From UBA4735 sp035935465 (lineage in GTDB: Bacteria; Chloroflexota; Limnocylindria; P2-11E), in contig DASYXA010000068.1 in the NCBI GenBank assembly GCA_035935465.1, forward strand, positions 1 to 7,212: DNA of 7,212 nucleotides, read 5' to 3'. Made by a program: the position numbers and the translations under genes. This document shows, in pieces, positions 1 through 5,422 of the stretch. The notes under the pieces were generated by a model. It worked only from the letters and a program-made list of their open reading frames with translations, was not told the DNA's origin and searched no databases. Position 1 is the first letter of the stretch, and each line of letters opens with the position of its first letter.

Positions 1-2
1 CG

Positions 3-1934
3 ATCGAGCATGCCATCGGCGGGTCTGGCGAGGTCCTCGATCGCGCGAGCGCCGCGCTCGCGACCGCGCGGTCCGAGCTGCGGTCGGCGCAGGCCGGGTT
101 GCAGCGGCGGCTCGACGGCCTGCTGCGCTCCGATCTCGCGCGATACCTCCAGGACCCGATCGTCACGCAGCGCGGCGGTCGGTACGTCGTGCCGGTGAAG
201 GCCGAGTACCGCGGCGCGGTGAAGGGCATCGTCCACGATTCGTCCGCGAGCGGCGCGACGGTGTTCATCGAGCCGCTCGAGGTGCTCGAGGCGAACAACC
301 GCGTGCGCGAGGCCGAGCTTGCCGAGCAGCAGGAGGTCCAGCGGATCCTCGACGGCCTGTCGCGCGCGGTCGAGCGGGCGAGCGTGGACCTGCACGCGAC
401 GCTGGAGGCGCTCGCGGCGCTCGACGTCATCCTCGCGAAGGCGCAGCTCGCGGAGGCGCTCTCGAGCGAGCGACCCGCGCTGAACACCGAGGGCCGGCTC
501 GATCTCATCGCCGCACGGCACCCGCTGCTGATCGAGAAGGGCAGCCCGGTCGTGCCGATCGACGTGCGGTTGGGCACCGACTTCCGGGTGGTCGTGATCA
601 CCGGCCCGAACACCGGCGGCAAGACCGTGACCCTGAAGACCATCGGGCTGTTCACGCTCATGGGCGCAGCCGGGCTCCAGGTCCCGGCGGAGCGGGGCAG
701 CACGGTGCCGGTCGTGCGGCGGATCTTCGCCGACATCGGCGACGAGCAGTCGATCGCGCAGTCGCTCTCGACCTTCTCGTCACACATGCGGAATGTCGTC
801 GCGACCCTGGCCGAGGCGGAGGCCGGCGATCTCGCGCTGTTGGACGAGGTCGGCGCGGGCACCGATCCGGACGAGGGCGCGGCGCTCGCCATGGCGATCC
901 TCGAGACCCTCCTCGCGCGCGGCGCGCTCGTCGCGGCGTCGACCCACTACCCCGAGCTGAAGGCGTTCGCGCTCAACACGCCGGGCGTCACGAACGCGAG
1001 CGTCGAGTTCGACCCTGAGACCCTGCGACCCACGTACCGGGTGCACGTCGGGCTGCCGGGCGCGTCGAACGCCTTCGCGATCGCCGGACGGCTCGGCCTC
1101 GCGCCGGACGTCCTCGGGCGGGCCGAGACGCACCTCTCCGATCTCCACCGGTCGCTCGAGCGAACGCTGCGCGAGGCCGAGCGGCAGCGCACCGAGCTCG
1201 CGTCGTCCCTCGAGGAGGCGCGCGTCGCGGCCGCGGATGCGACGAGGGTCATGACGGCGGCCGAGCGCGACGCCGAGAAGGTCCGCGAGCAGGCCCGCGA
1301 GTCGTTGAAACGCGCGCGCACGGAGGCCGACGAGCTCATCCTCCAGGCCCGGCGGGCCCTGCGCCAAGCGGAGCAGGCGCGCGACGAGGCCGCGAAGCGC
1401 AACCTGGTCGACGACGCGCGCGTCGCGCTCCACGCGGCCGAGGCGTCGCGTGACGCCGCGGCCCCCGCGCCGGCCGAGCCCGCCGTGCGCTACCACATCG
1501 AGGTCGGGTCGCCCGTGCTCGTCGACGGGGTGAGCGACCCCGGCACGCTCCTCTCGATCGACGACAAGGGCATCGCCGAGGTCGCGTCGGGTCCGCTGCG
1601 GCTCCGGGTGCCGCGCGCGTCGCTCCGCCCGGCGCCGCGGCAGGCCGAGCCGATCCGTTCGACCAGGCCCACCGTGCACGGCGCGCCACGCGACGTCCCG
1701 CTGCAGCTCGATCTGCGCGGCGCGCGGGCCGAGGAGGCCCTGGCCGAGCTCGACCGCTACCTCAACAACGCGGCGGTCGCCGGCTACGACCGCGTGCGGG
1801 TCGTGCACGGGAAGGGCACCGGCGCGCTGCGCAACGCCGTCCGCGAGGCGCTCGCGTCGCATCCGCTCGTGCGAACGCAGGTCCCCGCCGCGCCGAGCGA
1901 GGGCGGCGAGGGGGCGACGATCGTCGAGCTGTGA
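3..1934 (+). CDS. mutS2: MutS2 family ATPase/nuclease with C-terminal Smr domain (5'-truncated by window edge)
   Basis: Frame 3 is open from the first bases, reading AIGGSGEVLDRAS before the first possible start (TTG at 99), so the gene begins upstream. 643 residues are visible; the family is usually near 780-800. In order: core/clamp region (about residues 60-115, with the family-typical stretch around GATVFIEPLEV), Walker A GPNTGGKT (residues 201-208, bases 603-626), Walker B with LLDEVGAGTDPDEG (Asp at residue 281), a long charged coiled coil (about 375-485), a small KOW-like beta segment (about 499-545), and an Smr domain (from about 567) with LDLRG (1707-1721) and HGKGTG (1806-1823). MutS2 proteins are ATP-dependent, not part of MutL mismatch repair. 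They have been linked to suppression of recombination (Helicobacter, Thermus) and to rescue of collided ribosomes (Bacillus); which role applies here cannot be read from sequence. All catalytic motifs look intact. The stop overlaps the next gene by 4 nt, suggesting coupled translation. Confidence 0.96.
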   Translation: MEHAIGGSGEVLDRASAALATARSELRSAQAGLQRRLDGLLRSDLARYLQDPIVTQRGGRYVVPVKAEYRGAVKGIVHDSSASGATVFIEPLEVLEANNRVREAELAEQQEVQRILDGLSRAVERASVDLHATLEALAALDVILAKAQLAEALSSERPALNTEGRLDLIAARHPLLIEKGSPVVPIDVRLGTDFRVVVITGPNTGGKTVTLKTIGLFTLMGAAGLQVPAERGSTVPVVRRIFADIGDEQSIAQSLSTFSSHMRNVVATLAEAEAGDLALLDEVGAGTDPDEGAALAMAILETLLARGALVAASTHYPELKAFALNTPGVTNASVEFDPETLRPTYRVHVGLPGASNAFAIAGRLGLAPDVLGRAETHLSDLHRSLERTLREAERQRTELASSLEEARVAAADATRVMTAAERDAEKVREQARESLKRARTEADELILQARRALRQAEQARDEAAKRNLVDDARVALHAAEASRDAAAPAPAEPAVRYHIEVGSPVLVDGVSDPGTLLSIDDKGIAEVASGPLRLRVPRASLRPAPRQAEPIRSTRPTVHGAPRDVPLQLDLRGARAEEALAELDRYLNNAAVAGYDRVRVVHGKGTGALRNAVREALASHPLVRTQVPAAPSEGGEGATIVEL

Positions 1935-2434
1935 CCCTCGGCATCCGGCGAACGACGCCCGCCGACACCGACACGGTCCTGGGGATCCTCGACGACGCGG
2001 CCCGATGGGTCGCCGGACGGCGCGTCCCGGGCTGGCAGACGGGGCAGTGGGCGCGCACGCGCATTCAGTCCGCGATCGAGCGAGGCGAGACCTACCTCGC
2101 GCATGACGGGGATACCGTCGTCGGTACCGTGAACGTCCAGTGGACCGACCCAAAGCTGTGGCCGCACGGCGCCCACGACGCCGGCTACGTCCACCGGCTG
2201 GCGGTCGCCCGCCCGGCGCACGGGCGATCCATCGGCCGCGAGCTGCTGACCTTCGCGGAGGGGATCGCCCGCGAGCAGGGCAAGCGCTTCCTCAGGCTCG
2301 ACTGCATGTGCGCGAGCGCCGGACTGCGCGAGTACTACGCGGCCGCGGGATTCAGGTCGCGCGGCGAGCGGCATGGCCAGGGCCGGACGGGCGCGTGGTG
2401 CGCCGCGCTCTTCGAGAAGGCGCTTCGCTCGTGA
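1931..2434 (+). CDS. GNAT family N-acetyltransferase
   Basis: A 167-residue protein with a complete GNAT fold. It would transfer an acetyl group from acetyl-CoA to an unidentified amine substrate, probably in the cytoplasm. Visible parts: N-terminal IRRTTPADTDTVLGILDDAA (strand 1 and helix 1), VVGTVNV (strand 3, about 63-69), the acetyl-CoA motif A YVHRLAVARPAHGRSIGRELL split over about residues 86-106, and motif B/C LREYYAAAGF (132-141). The pyrophosphate-binding loop reads GRSIG where most relatives have GxGxG or GxAxG, so Ser replaces the usual small Gly/Ala. The start is GTG at 1931, whose GTGA overlaps the mutS2 stop. No separate Shine-Dalgarno sequence or promoter is needed if translation is coupled. 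The link to mutS2 is positional only; the substrate cannot be predicted. Confidence 0.9.
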   Translation: MTLGIRRTTPADTDTVLGILDDAARWVAGRRVPGWQTGQWARTRIQSAIERGETYLAHDGDTVVGTVNVQWTDPKLWPHGAHDAGYVHRLAVARPAHGRSIGRELLTFAEGIAREQGKRFLRLDCMCASAGLREYYAAAGFRSRGERHGQGRTGAWCAALFEKALRS

Positions 2435-2446
2435 GGCTGGTGCTCC

Positions 2447-2452
2447 TACCAT
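2447..2452 (+). promoter_or_regulatory. Candidate -10 box of a leaderless transcript (TACCAT)
   Basis: TACCAT fits the TANNNT -10 pattern and ends 7 nt before the GTG at 2460, the spacing expected when transcription starts at or next to the start codon. No Shine-Dalgarno sequence precedes that GTG. A possible -35 (TTCGCT, 2424-2429) is weak. It would give the DUF1801 pair its own transcript in addition to read-through from mutS2 and the acetyltransferase gene. Confidence 0.5.
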
Positions 2453-2459
2453 CCGCCGC

Positions 2460-2813
2460 GTGGCCGTGAAGCGATCGCCCGACGAGCTCTACATCGCGGC
2501 ACAGCCGGCGGCCCAGCGTGCGCTCCTCGAACAGCTGCGCCCGCTGATCCTGAAGGGCGTTCCCGGCGCGGAGATCTCCATCAAGTGGGGCGTGCCGTTC
2601 TACGCGAAGGACGGCAAGGCGGTCTGCGCGCTCGCCTCGTTCAAGGAGCACGTCGGAATCAACTTCTTCGCCGCACCCGACGCGCTGGTCGATCCGGGCA
2701 AGACGCTCGAGGGGACCGGCAAGACCAGCCGGATGCTGAAGGTCCGCGCCGCGTCCGACATCGACCGGACCGCGATCGCGCGGTGGCTGAAGGTTGCAGC
2801 TGCCAAGCGGTAG
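2460..2813 (+). CDS. DUF1801 domain protein (YdhG/frataxin-like fold), first of a tandem pair
   Basis: A 117-residue single-domain protein. It begins with a helical part (SPDELYIAAQPAAQRALLEQLR, split: residues 6-17 and 18-27), followed by the family signature around EISIKWGVPFYAKDGKAV (38-55), strands through FKEHVGINFF (61-70), and a C-terminal helix DRTAIARWLKVAAAKR. DUF1801 proteins are small cytoplasmic proteins; Bacillus YdhG (Fra) from this family has been described as a frataxin-like iron chaperone, but most members have no known role and I do not assign that function here. The start was set at GTG 2460 because family similarity begins a few residues later and a TACCAT box sits 7 nt upstream; GTG 2466 is an alternative. 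The frame extends upstream to 2373, but that part is Arg/Ala-rich shadow of the acetyltransferase gene. It lies 25 nt after that gene and overlaps the next. Confidence 0.85.
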   Translation: MAVKRSPDELYIAAQPAAQRALLEQLRPLILKGVPGAEISIKWGVPFYAKDGKAVCALASFKEHVGINFFAAPDALVDPGKTLEGTGKTSRMLKVRAASDIDRTAIARWLKVAAAKR

Positions 2814-3186
2814 GCCGAGCCCGGCAGCGGGATCCGGCGCGACGAAGGACGTCGATGCGTACCTCGCGCGCCTCCCGGCCGGCCAGCGCGAGGCGCTCGC
2901 GAAGCTTCGCCGCACGATCAGGGCGGCCGCGCCCGCCGCGGTCGAAGCGATGAGCTACGGGATCGTCGGCTACAAGGTCGACGGCCGACCGGTCATCTAT
3001 CTCGGCGCGGCGAAGGCGCACCTTGCGATCTACGGTCCGGTGGTCAGCACGGCGGGGAAGGATCTTCAGCGTTTCGACCGGAGCAAGGGCACCCTTCGGT
3101 TCACCCCGGATCGGCCGATCCCCGCGGCGGCCGTGACGACGCTGGTGAAGGCGCGCGTGGCGGCGATCAGGAGCGGCGCGCGGTAG
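2794..3186 (+). CDS. Second DUF1801 domain protein, different subtype
   Basis: 130 residues from TTG 2794, the only ATG/GTG/TTG-type start before the conserved region. The DUF1801 core runs from about residue 19 (DVDAYLARLPAGQREALAKL) through MSYGIVGYKVDGRPVIYLG (53-71), KAHLAIYG (74-81), then KGTLRFTPDRPIP (98-110) and a C-terminal helix (111-127). The ending with KGT-RFTPD resembles the common DUF1801 subtype, whereas the upstream copy lacks it, so the pair are distant paralogues rather than a recent duplication. The first ~17 residues (Pro/Ser/Gly/Ala-rich) match nothing I recognise and may be untranslated if a rare start is used, for example ACG 2842. The TTG overlaps the end of the preceding gene by 20 nt, consistent with translational coupling. 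Function unknown; an iron-chaperone role is only a family-level possibility. Confidence 0.82.
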   Translation: MQLPSGRPSPAAGSGATKDVDAYLARLPAGQREALAKLRRTIRAAAPAAVEAMSYGIVGYKVDGRPVIYLGAAKAHLAIYGPVVSTAGKDLQRFDRSKGTLRFTPDRPIPAAAVTTLVKARVAAIRSGAR

Positions 3187-3189
3187 CCC

Positions 3190-3534
3190 TCACGGTCGCC
3201 TGAGCCGGTCGAGCACGCGCCGCTCGCGCTTCGTCGGCCGTCCCGAGCCCGGCGCGCGCACGAACACCGGCGGCTGCCGGCGGACGGCCGGGGCGGGCGG
3301 GCTGTGATCGATCAGGCAGGTCGCGGCGATCGGGGCACCGACGCGCTTGTCGATGACCCTGACGACCTCGAGGACGCGTTCGCGCTCGACGAACGCCTCG
3401 ATGCGGTCGCCCACCTTGACCGGGGTCGACGCCTTCGCTGCGGCGCGGTTGACCCGGACGTGGCCGCCGCGGCAGCCGGCGGTCGCCGCCGAGCGCGTCT
3501 TGTAGAGCCGGACGGCCCACAGCCAGATGTCCAC
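3190..3534 (-). CDS. S4-domain RNA-binding protein, Hsp15-like
   Basis: 114 residues from GTG 3534. The S4 RNA-binding fold occupies about residues 1-47, with the family pattern DIWLWAVRLYKTRSAA (2-17), CRGGHVRVN (21-29) and VKVGDRIEA (39-47). A basic tail with GRPTKRERRVLDRLR (98-112) is typical of this group. Relatives such as Escherichia coli Hsp15 bind stalled 50S subunits carrying nascent chains; a role in ribosome rescue is a family-based inference. The start is uncertain. Homology begins about five residues before the GTG, at ESTRV, but the codon at the expected Met position is ATC (3549-3547), preceded at 6 nt by CAGGAT. A longer version from TTG 3666 (158 residues) has a GAGG Shine-Dalgarno-like sequence 8 nt upstream but adds 44 unrecognised residues. 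It converges with the DUF1801 gene, with a 3-nt gap and no obvious terminator. Confidence 0.85.
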   Translation of the reverse strand: MDIWLWAVRLYKTRSAATAGCRGGHVRVNRAAAKASTPVKVGDRIEAFVERERVLEVVRVIDKRVGAPIAATCLIDHSPPAPAVRRQPPVFVRAPGSGRPTKRERRVLDRLRRP

Positions 3535-3825
3535 CCGAGTGCTCTCGATGGGCTCATCCTGCCACCGCAGCCTCCGCGCGTCCGACACAGGCAGTCTGCC
3601 AGCGGCGCCTCCCGCGGCTTCGCTGAGGTCGATCCACCGCAACTCGGACGACAAAATCGATTCCAAACGACCTTCCTCACGTCAGATCGCTCTCCTGGAA
3701 GGCCGCGCTCGTACAGCCAATGGGCCGGGACGAAGCGACACCGGTCGGGACGTGCTGCGAGAGAAGGAGGATGCCGGGGCCGGGGCGATGAGAATATTGT
3801 CTGACACAATGGGCCGATCGTCCGC
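3535..3825. other. Gene-free stretch between S4 gene and toxin-antitoxin operon
   Basis: No frame here has recognisable protein similarity. The part up to 3666 could be an N-terminal extension of the S4 protein if TTG 3666 is used. The rest (3667-3795) is slightly lower in GC than its surroundings and must hold promoters for the divergent S4 and toxin genes. I see no tRNA, no convincing hairpin with a T-run and no repeat other than the small inverted repeat at 3796-3810. Confidence 0.5.
3796..3810. promoter_or_regulatory. Inverted repeat ATTGT-N5-ACAAT: candidate operator/promoter of the toxin-antitoxin operon
   Basis: The 15 bp ATTGTCTGACACAAT are palindromic except for one pair (C6/C10). 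They lie 15 bp before the toxin start, in one of the few AT-rich spots of the window. The repeat overlaps two possible -10 boxes, TATTGT (3795-3800) and CACAAT (3805-3810). Ribbon-helix-helix antitoxins typically repress their own operon by binding such short palindromes over the promoter, so autoregulation by the protein encoded at 4099-4392 is a reasonable inference. Confidence 0.5.
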
Positions 3826-4111
3826 GTGGGTCTGAAATGGGCTCGATCCGCGAGCAAGCATCGGATCGCTCGGGAGCGGGTTCGCCGCGTGATCGAGCAT
3901 GCCGGTCTGCGATTCGAGCAGCCGCCGCCTGCCGGAGCGCCAGCCGGCACCGAACTGCGGCTGTTGTACCTCGGGGACGACGCGGATGGGTGTTGCCCTG
4001 GAGGTGATGGCGGTCGAGCTCGAAGACGGAAGCCTGCTGGTCATCCACGCGATGCGGTTGCGCGAGAAAAACCGCGAGCAATACGAGGAGGCGACGCGAT
4101 GGCGAAGATGA
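3826..4111 (+). pseudogene. BrnT-like toxin gene, frameshifted
   Basis: Two frames together encode one protein. From GTG 3826, frame 1 gives KWARSASKHRIARERVRRVI, then EHAGLRFEQPPP and LRLLYLGDDAD to base 3987. From 3989, frame 2 continues GVALEVMAVELEDGSL, LVIHAMRLREKNREQYEEA and TRWRR to TGA 4109-4111. Removing one G from GGG at 3988-3990 restores a 94-residue protein. Its order (N-terminal KH, central strands, C-terminal IHAMRLRxKxRxxYEEA) parallels BrnT-type RNase toxins, whose endings read IISARxAxxxERxxYE; I recognise similar proteins before ribbon-helix-helix antitoxins in high-GC bacteria. An in-frame TGA at 3802 rules out an earlier start. The gene precedes and overlaps its antitoxin by 13 nt. 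The defect could be a real inactivating mutation or a sequencing/assembly error in a G run; no slippery heptamer suggests programmed frameshifting. Toxin identity is fairly sure, the BrnT assignment less so. Confidence 0.72.
4086..4091 (+). promoter_or_regulatory. Strong ribosome binding site (AGGAGG) for the antitoxin
   Basis: AGGAGG lies inside the toxin's last codons, 7 nt before ATG 4099. It is one of the few perfect Shine-Dalgarno sequences in the window. It decides the antitoxin start in favour of 4099 over ATG 4108, whose ATGA overlaps the toxin stop but is 16 nt from the site. It would let the antitoxin be translated independently of, and more strongly than, the toxin. Confidence 0.75.
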
Positions 4112-4392
4112 AGAGGATCACGACGAGGCGGAAGACACGCTCGGGGGCTGAGGTCGGCCCGGCGATCGCTGACGCGCTGGCCGCGGAGGCGGAGCGCGGT
4201 TACGACCTGTCCGAGGCAAAGCGGCGTCGCGTCGGGCGGCCCTCGCTGGGGACGAGAGGCGCGTCGCCACGTCTCAGCGTCCGCGCAACGCCCGAGCTCT
4301 ACCGCGCGGCGAAGCGTCGGGCTCGCGCAGAGGGGCGCGCCGTGAGCGAGCTTGCCCGTGACGCCGTGGCACGCTACGTCCGGAGCTCGTGA
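4099..4392 (+). CDS. Ribbon-helix-helix (CopG-like) antitoxin
   Basis: 97 residues. The C-terminal half is a ribbon-helix-helix DNA-binding domain: strand SPRLSVRAT (56-64), helix PELYRAAKRRARAEG (65-79), turn, helix AVSELARDAVARYV (81-94). The N-terminal half has AIADALAAEAERGYDLSEA (22-40) and a basic RRVGRPSLG patch (43-51). I recognise this layout from antitoxins paired with small BrnT-like toxins, where the non-DNA-binding half wraps the toxin. It should neutralise the toxin and repress the operon. The frame is intact, with a perfect AGGAGG 7 nt before the ATG. It overlaps the toxin frame by 13 nt and converges with the exchanger gene, with a 21-nt gap. Because of the toxin frameshift, the GTG at 3826 is in frame with this gene, so a 188-residue toxin-N-terminus/antitoxin fusion is possible. 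With the toxin broken, this may be an orphan antitoxin. Confidence 0.88.
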   Translation: MAKMKRITTRRKTRSGAEVGPAIADALAAEAERGYDLSEAKRRRVGRPSLGTRGASPRLSVRATPELYRAAKRRARAEGRAVSELARDAVARYVRSS

Positions 4393-4413
4393 ACGGCGGC
4401 GTAACCTGCGTCG

Positions 4414-5361
4414 CTACCGCCCGATGACGTGCAGTGCGACATAGAGGACGTAGGCGAGCACCAGGATCACGCCCTCGGGCCGCCCGACCCGCCCGCGCGC
4501 GAGGAACGCCGTCGCGAGCCAGGTCACGCCGACCAGGTACGGCCACTCGAGCGTCCGCACCTGCGGCGGCACGGTCACCGGGGTCACGATCGCAAGCAGC
4601 CCGAGATCGAAGAGCACGAAGTACAGCAGCGTACCCAGGAGGTTGGCGGCGCTGACCTCGGCGTGGCCGCGCGTGGCGGGGATCGCCTGGCGGAAGACCT
4701 CCTCGATCTCGATCGCCGCGGGGGTGAGGACCATTCCGACCAGGAGCGCCGGCAGGCCGAGGGTCGCGATTAGCCGCTCCGCGCCCTCGGCGACGAGCTC
4801 GCCACCGATCGCCAGTCCCGCCAGGCCGACCAGGGCGATCGCCACGACCGCCGGCCAGCGGTGCCGCTCGTCCAACGCCCCGTCGACCTCCCCGCGCATC
4901 AGGAAGGCGTGGTGCCGCGAGCGGCGCACGATGTAGGTCATCGCGCCGGCGAAGGCCAGGAGCAGCGCCACCCCGGCCGCCGGACCGGTGCGGTCGCCGA
5001 TGAGCGCGAGTCCCGCGAGCACGGGCGCGACCGCGATGATCCCGAGGAAGGCCCTGGGCAGGCGCACCTGCAGCGGCGCGATGATCGCGCCAAGGCCAAG
5101 CGCCACGGTGACCAGGAACGTCGCGCCGCCGAAGACGGTGCCGAGCGCGATCTCACCAGCGGCGCGGGCACCGGCAGCGACGCCGACGGCGATGTTCTCG
5201 GCCTCGAGTCCCGACAACAGCGCGCCCATGACGAAGGTCGACAGCCCGGTGAGCGCCGCGAGGCCCACGAGGCCCTCGAGCAGCTTCTCGGTCGCCCAGA
5301 TCGCGAGCGCCGCGCCGGCCGCGAACAGGCCGATCGCGGCGAGCGCGGAGACCGCATCCAC
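4414..5361 (-). CDS. CaCA-superfamily (sodium/calcium exchanger-like) cation antiporter, divergent
   Basis: A 315-residue integral membrane protein with about ten hydrophobic segments in two halves (roughly residues 5-145 and 171-312), separated by a charged loop (147-168). The halves carry the internal alpha repeats of the Na+/Ca2+ exchanger fold: repeat 1 around 40-85 (VMGALLSGLEAEN, then GEIALGTVFGG) and repeat 2 around 203-250 (LVGMVLTPAAIEIEE, then AEVSAANLLGT). The acidic residue of the canonical TSLPE appears kept in each (Glu55, Glu221), but T-S-L-P is lost, and the GNxxGSN motif is reduced to GTVFGGA and ANLLGTL. It probably moves a cation against Na+ or H+, but selectivity cannot be assumed. 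Start chosen: GTG 5361, with CAGAAT 6 nt upstream. A longer frame from ATG 5424 would add a Pro-rich 21-residue stretch running into the opposing gene's promoter. It is head to head with the gene at 5423 and tail to tail with the antitoxin. Confidence 0.82.
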   Translation of the reverse strand: MDAVSALAAIGLFAAGAALAIWATEKLLEGLVGLAALTGLSTFVMGALLSGLEAENIAVGVAAGARAAGEIALGTVFGGATFLVTVALGLGAIIAPLQVRLPRAFLGIIAVAPVLAGLALIGDRTGPAAGVALLLAFAGAMTYIVRRSRHHAFLMRGEVDGALDERHRWPAVVAIALVGLAGLAIGGELVAEGAERLIATLGLPALLVGMVLTPAAIEIEEVFRQAIPATRGHAEVSAANLLGTLLYFVLFDLGLLAIVTPVTVPPQVRTLEWPYLVGVTWLATAFLARGRVGRPEGVILVLAYVLYVALHVIGR

Positions 5362-5367
5362 CCGCGC

Positions 5368-5373
5368 ATTCTG
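5368..5373 (-). promoter_or_regulatory. Candidate -10 box for the exchanger gene (CAGAAT on the - strand)
   Basis: Read on the minus strand, CAGAAT differs from TANNNT only at its first base and sits 6 nt before GTG 5361. That is the same geometry as the leaderless starts at 2460 and 5423, and no Shine-Dalgarno sequence is seen. No clear -35 box is visible. The alignment with the preferred start is the main support. Confidence 0.4.
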
Positions 5374-5410
5374 GCGCGCGGAGACGACGAGCCCGGGGGG
5401 TGCGGGCGCG

Positions 5411-5416
5411 TAGGGT
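5411..5416 (+). promoter_or_regulatory. Candidate -10 box of a leaderless transcript (TAGGGT)
   Basis: TAGGGT fits TANNNT and ends 6 nt before ATG 5423, placing the transcription start at or next to the start codon. No Shine-Dalgarno sequence or good -35 is visible. It lies only 37 bp from the opposing exchanger -10 box, so the two promoters share one short divergent control region. Confidence 0.55.
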
Positions 5417-5422
5417 GACTCC

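Noticed and set aside
780..2153. 457-codon open frame on the - strand across the mutS2 gene
   Set aside because: It is an antisense shadow caused by strong third-position GC bias. The product is Arg/Gly/Ala-rich with no recognisable domain, while the + strand encodes clear MutS2 motifs.
3764..3770. Perfect Shine-Dalgarno sequence AAGGAGG
   Set aside because: It directly abuts an ATG (3771) that opens a six-codon frame, and the next ATG (3788) is 17 nt away with only a 15-codon frame. The toxin start is over 50 nt downstream. I see no gene it could serve.
3304..3804. 166-codon + strand frame opposite the S4 gene
   Set aside because: Shadow of the S4-domain gene; its product has no family resemblance and the opposite strand has a clear S4 motif order.
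3982..3992. Programmed ribosomal frameshift in the toxin gene
   Set aside because: No slippery heptamer, no nearby stop in frame 1 to trigger shifting, and no obvious downstream structure; mutation or sequence error is simpler.
4396..4414. Possible terminator hairpin (GCGGCG, 7-nt loop, CGTCGC) between antitoxin and exchanger
   Set aside because: Only 6 bp including a G-T pair, and no T-run on either side; too weak in this base composition.
4861..5418. 185-codon + strand frame opposite the exchanger gene
   Set aside because: Highly charged low-complexity product (many D/E/R/Q), the mirror of hydrophobic codons on the other strand; no start signal and no family resemblance.
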